Below the pieces are notes generated by a model, which worked only from the letters and a program-made list of their open reading frames with translations, did not search any database and was not told the origin of the DNA. The position numbers were made by a program, and so were the translations under genes. A stretch of DNA of 33,332 nt, from positions 1 to 33,332 of IMG/VR virus record IMGVR_UViG_3300014050_000085; one strand, written 5' to 3'. The DNA comes from a virus. Of the stretch, positions 1 through 9,865 are shown in pieces. Within the stretch, counting starts at the first letter, position 1; each line of letters begins with the position of its first letter.

Positions 1-1
1 C

Positions 2-109
2 GTGGCTATTCACCCGATGCGCCCGCAGAACGTGTGCGCGATTGTCTATAAGCGTTGTCCGTTTAACGGAATCCCAACAGCTTGCTCCACATCGGCTACT
101 GGTCTGTAA
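2..109 (+). CDS. C-terminal fragment of an upstream gene (partial)
   Basis: Frame 2 is open from the window edge to a TAA at 107-109 and reads about 35 residues containing IHPMRPQNVCAIVYKRCP and ending TACSTSATGL. Frames 1 and 3 also stay open for part of this stretch, so the choice rests only on a protein-like composition. The beginning of the gene lies outside the window. No family is recognised. It precedes a hairpin and the collagen-like fibre gene, so it may belong to the same structural region. The frame assignment is uncertain. Confidence 0.3.
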   Translation: MAIHPMRPQNVCAIVYKRCPFNGIPTACSTSATGL

Positions 110-2389
<2,280 letters not shown>

Positions 2390-2393
2390 AATT

Positions 2394-2636
2394 ATGCTGA
2401 AAACATACGGAATCATATACGCTGACGGAACAAAGGAATTGCAATCTGTGCCTCTGGACGACGATGGCAATCCACGAATTGACGCGCTTAGACCTTATCC
2501 TCTTCCGGAGGATTGGGTTGATCCTAAAATTGTCGAGCTTGTTAAAATCGAGCAACCCGAAGAGGGCGAATGGGAGCCAGTGCTTGTTTGGTTCGAGGAT
2601 CGTGTTGAACGCCAATGGAAACCTATTGAGGATTAA
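2394..2636 (+). CDS. Small acidic hypothetical protein in the fibre cluster
   Basis: This is an 80-aa protein starting MLKTYGIIYADGTKELQSV. An in-frame ATG at 2358 lies inside the preceding gene. I chose 2394 because it falls five bases after that gene's stop (2387-2389), as do most starts here. The sequence is rich in Asp, Glu, Pro and Trp (PEEGEWEPVLVWFEDRVERQW). No domain is recognised. Placement between two fibre genes suggests a fibre accessory or assembly role, but that is inference only. Confidence 0.7.
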   Translation: MLKTYGIIYADGTKELQSVPLDDDGNPRIDALRPYPLPEDWVDPKIVELVKIEQPEEGEWEPVLVWFEDRVERQWKPIED

Positions 2637-2641
2637 AAACT

Positions 2642-3088
2642 ATGCCATCACCTGACAGACATTTCGCAACCGCCGCAATTTTTACGCAATCCACTGGGTT
2701 GACTCCGAATAGTGGCGATGCCTCGCTCTACATAAAAAGCGACAACAAAGCTTATATTAGAGACTCGACTGGCACAGAATCGGCGGTCTCTCCGACATCA
2801 GCAAACATTACCTCCGCTCTCGGCTACACTCCCGACAATCCAACGTCGCCACGCACGCCGACCGCGCACAAATCCACTCACGCCACAGGCGGCAGTGACC
2901 CGCTGACGGCTGCCGACATCGGCGCGGCGACCTCAGCACAGGGGGCCAAGGCCGATTCCGCTCTTCAGTCTCTAACCACTGGGCTCACTGGGGCCACTGC
3001 ACTGAGCAACATCGTCCAAATAACGCAGGCTGGCTATAACGCAATCGGAACACCATCCACAACAACTCTCTACGTTATCGTCGGATAA
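2642..3088 (+). CDS. Short tail fibre-like protein
   Basis: This 148-aa protein has the composition of phage fibre shaft segments. The N-terminal part (DASLYIKSDNKAYIRDSTGTE) resembles segments that open many fibre proteins. Residues about 60-95 contain GYTPDNP and AHKSTHATGGSDPLTAADIG, a phrase common in tail fibres and baseplate-linked fibres. The C-terminus (ITQAGYNAIGTPSTTTLYVIVG) is typical of fibre end segments. It starts five bases after the previous stop and ends directly against the ATG at 3089. Its exact place in the tail cannot be told. Confidence 0.7.
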   Translation: MPSPDRHFATAAIFTQSTGLTPNSGDASLYIKSDNKAYIRDSTGTESAVSPTSANITSALGYTPDNPTSPRTPTAHKSTHATGGSDPLTAADIGAATSAQGAKADSALQSLTTGLTGATALSNIVQITQAGYNAIGTPSTTTLYVIVG

Positions 3089-4312
3089 ATGATTTTAACT
3101 GATTCCAATACAGCTAGGGTAGGCGCAACGGCAGTCAACGCCATCGCGTCAATTGCAAACTCGCTGTATAATTTCCACGTCCTCGTAGCGACCACGATTT
3201 CGAGAGTCATCAGTGGCGCATTGGGGGTGGTAAAATCTGGTCCCGGCGATTTGACCCTCTCTGGCAACAACACGTTCACCGGCGGGCTTACCCTCCAAGG
3301 CACTGGCGCGATCAACCTCTCCCACTCCAACGCCGCCGGCACCGGCACGATCTTCCTCAAATACGCCTCGTCTTCGTTTGTCGCCAAGACCCTCGGCATC
3401 AGCGGAGGCATCGCGGTGGCCAATGCCATCAATATCGACTCCACCACGGGCCGGGAGTCCATCGTCAGCTCCGGCACCGGCGACAACTCCCTCACCGGCG
3501 GCATCACCATCACAGGAGCCGGAACCAACTCGATCGTCTTCGCCAACGAGCAATCCTCCGGCAACCTCACCGTCTCCGGCGTCATCAGCGGGGCGTCCTA
3601 CAACAACCAAATCTCCCTTCGCGGAACGCAGGCGGGGAACGTCGGCTTCCTCAATGGCACAGTCACGTTGGGTTCCCTCACCCTTCTCGATAACAACGGC
3701 GCGACGAGCTGGACACTCAACACGGCAGGAAGCACTTGGGGGCAAACCCTTGTGCGGAACACGGGAAATTTGATTCTGGGAGTTCACAACGCCTTGGCCA
3801 CCGGTGCCCGCGTTTCCTTCGACATCGCGACCTCGACCGGCGGGGTGGATCTCAACGGCTACAACCAATCGGTCGCTGGGATTACCTCCGTTACCCCGAC
3901 CACTGGCAATGGGGGGAGAGTCGTTAATAATGGGTCGGTTGACGTGACCTTGACTTTAGGCAGCATGACCGCCAACAGGAGCTATACAGGCATCATCGCG
4001 GACGGACCAACCAACAAGCTCGCGCTCGTTATGAATAGCTCAACGCGAACCCAGACGCTCAACGGCACTCTAAGCTACACTGGCTCTACGTCCATAACAG
4101 CTGGAACGCTCATCAGGACGGTCGGTAATGCAACGGCGACTTTTACGCCGACAACCCTGTCGGTCTCTTTTGCAGTTGCCCCGAACGCAGGCGACACATT
4201 CCGTTTTTATGCAGGCACGACTGTTCAGACTTACGCCTCGGTGACGCTTGTCGGTGCCACTGGCCGGACGGCAACCTACAACTCCGCAAACTCCACCCTC
4301 ACCATAGCATGA
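3089..4312 (+). CDS. Autotransporter-associated beta-strand repeat (PATR) fibre protein
   Basis: This is a 407-aa beta-rich protein. Residues 43-80 match the autotransporter-associated beta-strand repeat pattern (GVVKSGPGDLTLSGNNTFTG then GLTLQGTG). Further PATR-like text occurs near residues 320-340 (GTLSYTGSTSITAGTLI). Such repeats form right-handed beta-helices in secreted autotransporter passengers. No signal peptide and no membrane beta-barrel are visible, so it is probably used as a fibre or adhesin on the virion rather than secreted. DNA from about 3180 to 3880 is much more GC-rich than the flanks (39 of 60 bases are G/C at 3301-3360), suggesting acquisition from a GC-rich bacterial genome. 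Its stop overlaps the next start (ATGA). Confidence 0.75.
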   Translation: MILTDSNTARVGATAVNAIASIANSLYNFHVLVATTISRVISGALGVVKSGPGDLTLSGNNTFTGGLTLQGTGAINLSHSNAAGTGTIFLKYASSSFVAKTLGISGGIAVANAINIDSTTGRESIVSSGTGDNSLTGGITITGAGTNSIVFANEQSSGNLTVSGVISGASYNNQISLRGTQAGNVGFLNGTVTLGSLTLLDNNGATSWTLNTAGSTWGQTLVRNTGNLILGVHNALATGARVSFDIATSTGGVDLNGYNQSVAGITSVTPTTGNGGRVVNNGSVDVTLTLGSMTANRSYTGIIADGPTNKLALVMNSSTRTQTLNGTLSYTGSTSITAGTLIRTVGNATATFTPTTLSVSFAVAPNAGDTFRFYAGTTVQTYASVTLVGATGRTATYNSANSTLTIA

Positions 4313-4527
4313 ACATAGACCGCGACGACAACGGCTGGGCGTTCGACGAGTCCGAAAATTGGAAGCTCGTTCACAACGGGACCGAAGTGATTTTTTTTGA
4401 ACGCACGGACAAATCTATCTCGACTCAGGACACGCTCTACGTCGGCACCGAGCAGGAATGCCGAGATGAGATTGCAAGGCTGGGGTTGCCTCTGCCAGAC
4501 ACTCAACAGGAGGAAGAAGCGCAATGA
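4309..4527 (+). CDS. Small acidic hypothetical protein
   Basis: This 72-aa protein begins MNIDRDDNGWAFDESENWKL and ends in a Gln/Glu-rich tail (DTQQEEEAQ). It overlaps the preceding and following genes by four bases each, indicating translational coupling between the fibre and lysis genes. AGGAGG inside its 3' end (4509-4514) lies about ten bases before the next ATG and is one of the few clear Shine-Dalgarno-like motifs here. No domain is recognised. Confidence 0.65.
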   Translation: MNIDRDDNGWAFDESENWKLVHNGTEVIFFERTDKSISTQDTLYVGTEQECRDEIARLGLPLPDTQQEEEAQ

Positions 4528-4796
4528 GCGTTGAAAACATAAATAAAACACTTGACATGGCAGCAAAACTTGCTGCGCCAATTGGTGTAATTATCATGCT
4601 TTGGCTTCAGAGCCAATTTGTAACTCGCATGGAATTTGTAAAGGCTAACGAAAAAACAGAATCTCGATTGACAAAAATTGAAGAAGTTTTAATACGAATG
4701 GAATCAAGTTCAGAAGTTGATCGGCGTCATGACAATTTGCTTGCAGATCACGAAAGCCGTATTAGAGTAATCGAAAAATCAATTGTATCAAAATGA
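4524..4796 (+). CDS. Single-pass membrane coiled-coil protein, possible holin or antiholin
   Basis: This 90-aa protein has one N-terminal transmembrane stretch (about residues 14-31, AKLAAPIGVIIMLWLQSQ) followed by a charged alpha-helical coiled-coil region (35-90) with repeated Glu, Arg and Lys. The layout recalls XhlA-type hemolysin accessory proteins and small phage holin partners. It sits immediately before a holin-like gene and the endolysin, with four-base overlaps, so it most likely takes part in lysis. It could alternatively be an i-spanin-like protein. Function is inferred from layout and position. Confidence 0.55.
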   Translation: MSVENINKTLDMAAKLAAPIGVIIMLWLQSQFVTRMEFVKANEKTESRLTKIEEVLIRMESSSEVDRRHDNLLADHESRIRVIEKSIVSK

Positions 4797-5206
4797 TGTG
4801 GGACATTCCAGCAACCATCACAGCAGTAACTCAACTGGTAAATAAATTTGTCCCTGATCGCGACGCGCAAATCAAGCTGCAAGCGGAGTTGCAGGCCAAG
4901 TTTGTTGAAATCGAGGCTCAGCAACTTCAAGCCCAGTCTGACACTAACAAGGTGGAAGCGGCTTCAAGTTCTGTCTTCGTAGCAGGGTGGAGGCCATTTA
5001 TTGGGTGGGTGTGCGGGTCAGCACTTGCATGGTCTTATATTGTTCAACCTGTAGCGCAATGGGGTCTACTTATCGCAAAAATAGATACAAAACTTCCAGA
5101 AATTCCATCAGGAGACCTTTTCAATCTCACGCTCGCAATGCTTGGCATGGCGGGCTGGAGGACGTTGGATAAAATAAAAGCAGTAGCAACAAGTAAAATA
5201 AAATGA
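4793..5206 (+). CDS. Holin of the 3TM (gene-transfer-agent holin) type
   Basis: This 137-aa protein has an N-terminal amphipathic region (KLQAELQAKFVEIEAQQLQ), then SVFVAGWRPFIGWVCGSALA at about residues 60-79. The RPxIGW motif leading into a hydrophobic span matches the GTA_holin_3TM type as I remember it. Hydrophobic segments are at about 68-97 and 108-121. It would form inner-membrane lesions that release the endolysin encoded immediately downstream. Starts and stops overlap on both sides (ATGATG at 4793; ATGA at 5203). Family assignment is by motif reading only. Confidence 0.7.
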   Translation: MMWDIPATITAVTQLVNKFVPDRDAQIKLQAELQAKFVEIEAQQLQAQSDTNKVEAASSSVFVAGWRPFIGWVCGSALAWSYIVQPVAQWGLLIAKIDTKLPEIPSGDLFNLTLAMLGMAGWRTLDKIKAVATSKIK

Positions 5207-5718
5207 TCAACAAACTCATCTCAATAGCGCAAGCAGAAATTGGCGTTAGAGAGATTGGCGGTAATAATCGTGGAGAGCGCATCAAACAATATCAATCAGC
5301 AACAGACCTTTCTCCTGCGCCATGGCCGTGGTGCGCGGCCTTTGTAGATTGGTGTATTCGTGAATGGTTAAAAGACAAAGAAGTTTTCAAGTGGCTTAAC
5401 TTAAAAACTTCGACAGCCGAAGAGTGGAGGCCAAAAACAGCACTTGCTTATGGTTTGACTGCATGGGCAAAAAGTCGTCCAAACACAACAAGCATATTTG
5501 ACGAAACAGCAAAAGCTGAATGCGGCGATATTGTAACATTTGACTTCTCGCACGTTGGATTTGTTTTATCAGATTGCAACGATTACATTATCACTATTGA
5601 AGGAAATACAAACGGCAAGGGAGAGCGTGATTCCGAATCAGGTGATGGTGTCTGGAAAAAAGTGAGAGCAAAGCATCTTGTAAAAAATCTAATCCGAATA
5701 CATCCATACGGAAAATAA
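5203..5718 (+). CDS. CHAP-type peptidoglycan hydrolase (endolysin)
   Basis: This 171-aa enzyme is predicted to cut peptidoglycan peptides as a cysteine amidohydrolase/peptidase. The N-terminus (AQAEIGVREIGGNNRGERI) is typical of small CHAP endolysins. The catalytic Cys is C44 in WPWCAAFVDWC, the His is H117 in GDIVTFDFSHVGFV, and the third polar site lies in TIEGNTN (E133/N135). There is no signal peptide, so release depends on the upstream holin. Its length suits a single-domain lysin without a separate wall-binding domain. The stop overlaps the next gene's start (TAATG). Confidence 0.85.
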   Translation: MINKLISIAQAEIGVREIGGNNRGERIKQYQSATDLSPAPWPWCAAFVDWCIREWLKDKEVFKWLNLKTSTAEEWRPKTALAYGLTAWAKSRPNTTSIFDETAKAECGDIVTFDFSHVGFVLSDCNDYIITIEGNTNGKGERDSESGDGVWKKVRAKHLVKNLIRIHPYGK

Positions 5719-6464
5719 TGGCAAACATTACCCATAAGTGGAAAAAAGTTTTGGCAATTTCATGTAGCCACGCCAAGCACTGCGACAAGGAAGCTCTTGA
5801 TGCTGTCCTTAAATTTCAATCAAATTTCAAGCCAAATACTACAATTCATCTCGGTGACTTTGTTGACTTGACCTCTCTAATGAGCAATGCAAAGGGATCA
5901 AGCGAAGCGGAGCCACTGATCCCAGACATTGACACTGGCCTAATGCACTTAAAAATGCTAAAAGCAAATGTTGTCTTGTGTGGGAATCACGAAGATCGTG
6001 CATGGAGGCTGAGGTCACACAACAATGCCGTTGTAGCTCATGCTGCACATAAGATAGTTGAGGCAATCGAGGAATGCTGTAAGAAATTACGTGCACCACT
6101 GATCCCGTGGGATGGTGTATGGCAGATGTTTGACCTTGCTGATATTGGATTCCAGCATGGCGTTCTTTTCAACGAGATGGCGGCAAGAGATACTGCCGAA
6201 GCGTTCTGCAACAGCACAAGGCGTAAGGTTGTATTCGGCCACACGCACAAGATTTCAATGCAGTCTGGTCGCAATCTTGTTGGAGGAACTGGATATAATA
6301 TCGGTTCTCTGACAAAACGCTCATCAATGGACTACGCAAAAGGACGCAGGGCTACATTAGCATGGCAAAATGGTTTTCTTTGGGGCGAGTATTGCGAAGA
6401 ATTAAAGCAATCCAGCATCCACATTACAAGCCGCGAGCAAGGTCAGCAATGGCGACTTCCATGA
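5718..6464 (+). CDS. Calcineurin-like metallophosphoesterase
   Basis: This 248-aa protein has the ordered motifs of the calcineurin-like phosphoesterase fold: GDFVD (46-50), GNHED (89-93), a central His (FQHGVL, H147) and GHTHK (174-178). These bind two metals and hydrolyse phosphomonoesters or diesters. The first motif, normally DxH, reads ISCSH (residues 14-18), so Cys16 takes the place of the usual metal-binding Asp while His18 is kept. The gene overlaps the endolysin stop by one base, so it is co-expressed with lysis genes. The substrate is unknown; nucleic acid or cyclic nucleotide are possibilities. Confidence 0.85.
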   Translation: MANITHKWKKVLAISCSHAKHCDKEALDAVLKFQSNFKPNTTIHLGDFVDLTSLMSNAKGSSEAEPLIPDIDTGLMHLKMLKANVVLCGNHEDRAWRLRSHNNAVVAHAAHKIVEAIEECCKKLRAPLIPWDGVWQMFDLADIGFQHGVLFNEMAARDTAEAFCNSTRRKVVFGHTHKISMQSGRNLVGGTGYNIGSLTKRSSMDYAKGRRATLAWQNGFLWGEYCEELKQSSIHITSREQGQQWRLP

Positions 6465-6721
6465 CACCAAACGATTTTCTTAAAGTAATTCAAGACACTA
6501 TTTGTCCAACATACACTACCGCTCCAGATGGTTGGTATTGTGTAAAGGATTTAATGAACATTTGGAATTACAAAAAAGCCAATGTTCAAAGGAAGATAAA
6601 TGCAGGAATTAAGGTTGGCATTGTTGAATCAAAGGATTTTTTAATAAAAAAGCCAAAAGGGGCTAGGAAGGTTAGATATTATTTCTTCCATGACGAAAAA
6701 AAACGTAAAAGTAAGAATTAA
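6449..6721 (+). CDS. Small basic protein, possible winged-helix DNA-binding
   Basis: This 90-aa protein (from MATSMTPNDF) overlaps the end of the phosphoesterase gene. AAGG seven bases before 6449 favours that start; the ATG at 6461, in an ATGA overlap, is the alternative (86 aa). The middle part (WYCVKDLMNIWNYKKANVQR then INAGIKVGIVESKDF) reads like helix-turn-helix followed by a wing, and the end is lysine-rich (DEKKRKSKN). This would suit a DNA-binding regulator, but no family is recognised. A longer reading upstream to 6362 lies within the preceding gene and is unlikely. Confidence 0.6.
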   Translation: MATSMTPNDFLKVIQDTICPTYTTAPDGWYCVKDLMNIWNYKKANVQRKINAGIKVGIVESKDFLIKKPKGARKVRYYFFHDEKKRKSKN

Positions 6722-6986
6722 CGGTAAATTGTGGACGATTCGATTTGGGATGCCTGGCAAAACCGAAGGTGTCACTGATGACGGATGCTGCGATTACGAT
6801 AAACGCATTATTACAATCAACCCGAACTCGCAAAGCAATCTTCTTAATGTTTTGTCGCATGAATTGATCCATGCAAGATTGTCAGACCTTCAAGAAGAAA
6901 CGGTAGAAGAACTCGGGAACTTGATTGACGAAGTTTATTGGAAGATGGTAAAACTTTCTTTTGACAAAAACAAACAACAAACCTAA
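6690..6986 (+). CDS. Small HExxH zinc metallopeptidase-like protein
   Basis: This 98-aa protein contains LSHELIHARL, an HExxH zinc-binding and catalytic motif, preceded by a beta-strand-like segment (DKRIITINPNSQSNLLNVL). The layout resembles the core of ImmA/IrrE or SprT-like minimal peptidases, which often follow a helix-turn-helix regulator, as here. The third zinc ligand may be Glu in EETVEELGNLIDEVYW, downstream. It overlaps the preceding gene by 32 bases. Possible roles are cleavage of a repressor or a virion protein; none is shown. Confidence 0.65.
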   Translation: MTKKNVKVRINGKLWTIRFGMPGKTEGVTDDGCCDYDKRIITINPNSQSNLLNVLSHELIHARLSDLQEETVEELGNLIDEVYWKMVKLSFDKNKQQT

Positions 6987-6997
6987 AAACAAAAACT

Positions 6998-9085
6998 ATG
7001 TCTTGCGGATGCTCTTCTAACTCATTTTCAGCTTGCCCTGAAGTTCCATATCCTTCAATTTCGCCAGAATCAGTTCCATCGTTGATTGATAATTTGGTAT
7101 ATGCTCTTTACGGAACTATTGAAAAATCGGTTTCTTCTGGAAGGGTAATTTGGAATATACCCTGCGATCCTAACAACACAGCCGAAGTCCCAACCATTCC
7201 ACGCGAAGAAGGCGAAGGACTGTTGTGCTATATAATTCGTTGTTTTGATGCTTTTGTTAGCGGTGGAATTAATTTCAATCAAAACACAAATTATCTTGTT
7301 ACAAACACTCTAACTGCTCGTAATCTCGCAACCCGCGGTGGCGATATAATCAATGTTAAGGATTTTGGCGCAGTCGGCGATGGCACTGCTGATGATACTT
7401 TAGCAATTCAAGCCGCAATCACCGCCGCTACTGTTGGTGCTGCTATTTATTTTCCTAAGGGACTGTATAAGGCATCAAGAGTTCAAATTACTAAAAGCAT
7501 TACTATTTTTGGTGATGGAATTGATGTTACTCAATGGGTATATGGATTAAATACTGGCGCAACAGCAGGAGCTGAGTCATCGGATGCTTATTTTGTTGTT
7601 TCTGGGCAAAATACTAATTTTGATATTAGTAACGGAACAATAATTGATAAGTTTGGATTAAGATATGTTGGACAAGGTGTAATTACAACTGCAATTGGTT
7701 GCTCTAATGCTTACTCAACAGATTTTACGACATTTCCCAATAAAGTAAAAGTATTTAATGTTAAATTTATAGATTTTTGGGATGGTATTTGGCTTAACAC
7801 AAAGAATTTAATTGTTGAGAATTGCGAATTTATTCTTACATATGGTAAAGCAAGTATTGGACAGCCAAATGCTATTGGATCAACTATTGACTCACATCCC
7901 AATTGTTCAATTTTAGCAGTATGCGGTTCTTCAATTATTAAAAATAACAAATACGACGGATTGTCGGATTATTCGTTTTCAAATGCAAATACAGGGTATT
8001 TACCATACAGAGTAGGCGGAGATGGATTTGTATTTATTCAATTTCGAGATTGGGCGTTTAATGCTTGGAATGTAAATTTTGATGGCAAGCATGAATGTTC
8101 AAGTAATGTTATTGTTAATCATTATATTGAAGGAATACAATATAATTCTGGGGCAGTTACAATAAGTGACCTAATAAATAGTTCTTTAGTTGTTTCAAAT
8201 AATTCCATTCGTCCAATACAAAATTATTTTGTTAATGGATGGACATATATGCCATGTATTGCAATTCAAAATATAAAACTAAACTGCAAAGTTGTTTCAA
8301 ATTATATTGAAAATACGGCAATCGGAATAAATGTAACAAAAACATCTACTCAATCAAATGTTTATGGAAACATAGAAGTTTGTAATAATGTATTAAATGG
8401 AGTTATTACTGGAATAAATGCAATAAATCTTTCAGAAAAAGACATTATATCAAATAATACTGTTTTTTGTCAAAGCAGGCCAATCAAAGATGCGTCAAGC
8501 TATGTAAGGTCTCAGGGATTCGATTTAAATGGTGCTACAAATAGTTTTAGCCAATTAAAAGCATTTGATATATGGAATTGCAATCCTCTATTTACAAACA
8601 ATACTTGTTTTGCTGAATATCAATTTGATGTAACGACAACTCTTTCATCTCAAGCATCTAATGTTTTAACGCTTGCAAACGCAACTGGAATTCAAAATTC
8701 TGGATGGGCAATTTTAATTAAATATCAAAACAAATCAAGGTTTCTTCCTGTAACAAATGTATCTGGAAACAATGTAACTGTTGATTCTGCATATTTGTCT
8801 GGAACAACATTCCCTAATGGCAGTATTGTTTATGCTTCAAAAAATCTTGGACCATATTGGGGGGCAATAAATATCGTAAATCAAGGATCTGTAATACCAA
8901 ATCTAAATCAAGTATTTTACAACACAACAATCAACGGTTTTTTATCAGACATCTCTTCAACTGATGTTAATGGAAGCGGAAATTCTGCAACACTTGTAAA
9001 TACAACAGCTATCAATGTATATCAAAAAACATCTGACTTTTATGGACCATTTTACAAGGATGCTGGATTTTATTACAAAAATTAA
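6998..9085 (+). CDS. Tailspike with pectate-lyase-fold beta-helix
   Basis: This 695-aa protein is a likely depolymerase or receptor-binding spike. Residues 1 to about 100 form a distinct N-terminal anchor beginning MSCGCSSNSFSACPEVPYPS. The phrase INVKDFGAVGDGTADDTLAI (119-138) is the standard opening of Pectate_lyase_3 right-handed beta-helix domains. It is followed by many short N/S/T/I-rich coils (SNNSIRPI, NNVLNGVITG, SNNTVF). The C-terminal part (about 545-695) is beta-rich. The DNA is markedly AT-rich (16 of 60 bases G/C at 8281-8340), unlike the GC-rich PATR gene. The start has no Shine-Dalgarno, only an A-rich leader. The polysaccharide substrate is unknown. Confidence 0.85.
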   Translation: MSCGCSSNSFSACPEVPYPSISPESVPSLIDNLVYALYGTIEKSVSSGRVIWNIPCDPNNTAEVPTIPREEGEGLLCYIIRCFDAFVSGGINFNQNTNYLVTNTLTARNLATRGGDIINVKDFGAVGDGTADDTLAIQAAITAATVGAAIYFPKGLYKASRVQITKSITIFGDGIDVTQWVYGLNTGATAGAESSDAYFVVSGQNTNFDISNGTIIDKFGLRYVGQGVITTAIGCSNAYSTDFTTFPNKVKVFNVKFIDFWDGIWLNTKNLIVENCEFILTYGKASIGQPNAIGSTIDSHPNCSILAVCGSSIIKNNKYDGLSDYSFSNANTGYLPYRVGGDGFVFIQFRDWAFNAWNVNFDGKHECSSNVIVNHYIEGIQYNSGAVTISDLINSSLVVSNNSIRPIQNYFVNGWTYMPCIAIQNIKLNCKVVSNYIENTAIGINVTKTSTQSNVYGNIEVCNNVLNGVITGINAINLSEKDIISNNTVFCQSRPIKDASSYVRSQGFDLNGATNSFSQLKAFDIWNCNPLFTNNTCFAEYQFDVTTTLSSQASNVLTLANATGIQNSGWAILIKYQNKSRFLPVTNVSGNNVTVDSAYLSGTTFPNGSIVYASKNLGPYWGAINIVNQGSVIPNLNQVFYNTTINGFLSDISSTDVNGSGNSATLVNTTAINVYQKTSDFYGPFYKDAGFYYKN

Positions 9086-9102
9086 ATATAGAAATTAAAC
9101 TA

Positions 9103-9465
9103 ATGAAATACCTTTTAGCCATCACAATTCTCGCTCTTTCTGGATGTGCATTACCTCCAGCCCCAGAGCCTGAGTTTTCGGGAAGGTATAAAAACGCTTG
9201 CTTGCCGGAAGCAATAGCAATGACGCAAGCCCTCAAGAAAAGCGATATACAGGCCCGCGTATTGCGAATTAGCACTAAAGATTGGGGGCACGCAGTCTGC
9301 GTTTATCTTTATCCAACTGGCGCGAATCGTCTCTACGTATGGGATAGTTACTGGAAAAGCGTAAATCTTCGCGCATGGTTTGACAATCCTGTAAGTATTG
9401 CTAATGCTTGGCTTAAATACGCTCATCCAGACGCTCAACTTATCAACGCATCATTTCTTGACTAA
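9103..9465 (+). CDS. Lipoprotein with a possible transglutaminase-like Cys-His-Asp triad
   Basis: This 120-aa protein has a lipoprotein signal: MKYLLAITILALSGCAL, with lipobox LSGC and Cys15 as the lipidated residue. After a proline-rich linker, Cys33 starts a helix (ACLPEAIAMTQALKKS), His63 lies in KDWGHAVCVYLY and Asp81 in YVWDSYW. This order and spacing suit a small papain/transglutaminase-like cysteine peptidase fold. It would sit in the cell envelope of the infected cell. Possible roles are superinfection exclusion, an o-spanin-like lysis function or envelope modification; the triad is inferred from sequence reading. Confidence 0.65.
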   Translation: MKYLLAITILALSGCALPPAPEPEFSGRYKNACLPEAIAMTQALKKSDIQARVLRISTKDWGHAVCVYLYPTGANRLYVWDSYWKSVNLRAWFDNPVSIANAWLKYAHPDAQLINASFLD

Positions 9466-9467
9466 CT

Positions 9468-9860
9468 ATGCCATACACAAATAAAAAAGCTAACTTGCCA
9501 GAAGGATTTCACGATCTTGGCGAAGAAATCAAACCTATTCCAATGGGAGCAACGGCATCAGAAACTCATTCTGTTCACTATCCTTCTCTTTACTTTGAGA
9601 ACGCCGAAGCATTGAGCAAACTTCCAAAAGAAGGAACTGCCGTGATTCACTTCAAGAAAATCATGGAAAAGAAAGAAACTACCATGCGTGACGGAAAAGA
9701 AATCAAACGTCATTGCGTGGAACTTCAGATAAACGGAATCAAGCCAGAAGGAGCATCTGAAATGATTTCTACCGCCGAAAAAGAAGAAGATGATGAAGAT
9801 GCAATTGAAATTGGCTTGAAGGCTGCTGAAGGCGAATCAACCGAAGAAGACGAAGATTAA
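9468..9860 (+). CDS. Acidic structural-type protein, possible capsid staple
   Basis: In this 130-aa protein, residues about 37-95 (HYPSLYFENAEALSKLPKEG, then AVIHFKKIMEKKET and RHCVELQINGI) resemble small phage head proteins described as capsid staple or decoration proteins. This is from memory of the YPSLY/LPxEGTA pattern and is not certain. The C-terminal 35 residues are almost all acidic (KEEDDEDAIE, GESTEEDED). It starts two bases after the preceding stop. It is followed by another small acidic protein and then the tail adaptor gene, which suits a head or connector role. Confidence 0.6.
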   Translation: MPYTNKKANLPEGFHDLGEEIKPIPMGATASETHSVHYPSLYFENAEALSKLPKEGTAVIHFKKIMEKKETTMRDGKEIKRHCVELQINGIKPEGASEMISTAEKEEDDEDAIEIGLKAAEGESTEEDED

Positions 9861-9865
9861 AATTT

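Noticed and set aside
3149-3868. Long minus-strand open frame (239 aa) opposite the PATR gene
   Set aside because: It lies in the GC-rich island where stops are rare on both strands; the translation is Gly/Asp/Glu/Arg-rich with no recognisable motif, and the plus-strand PATR protein explains the DNA.
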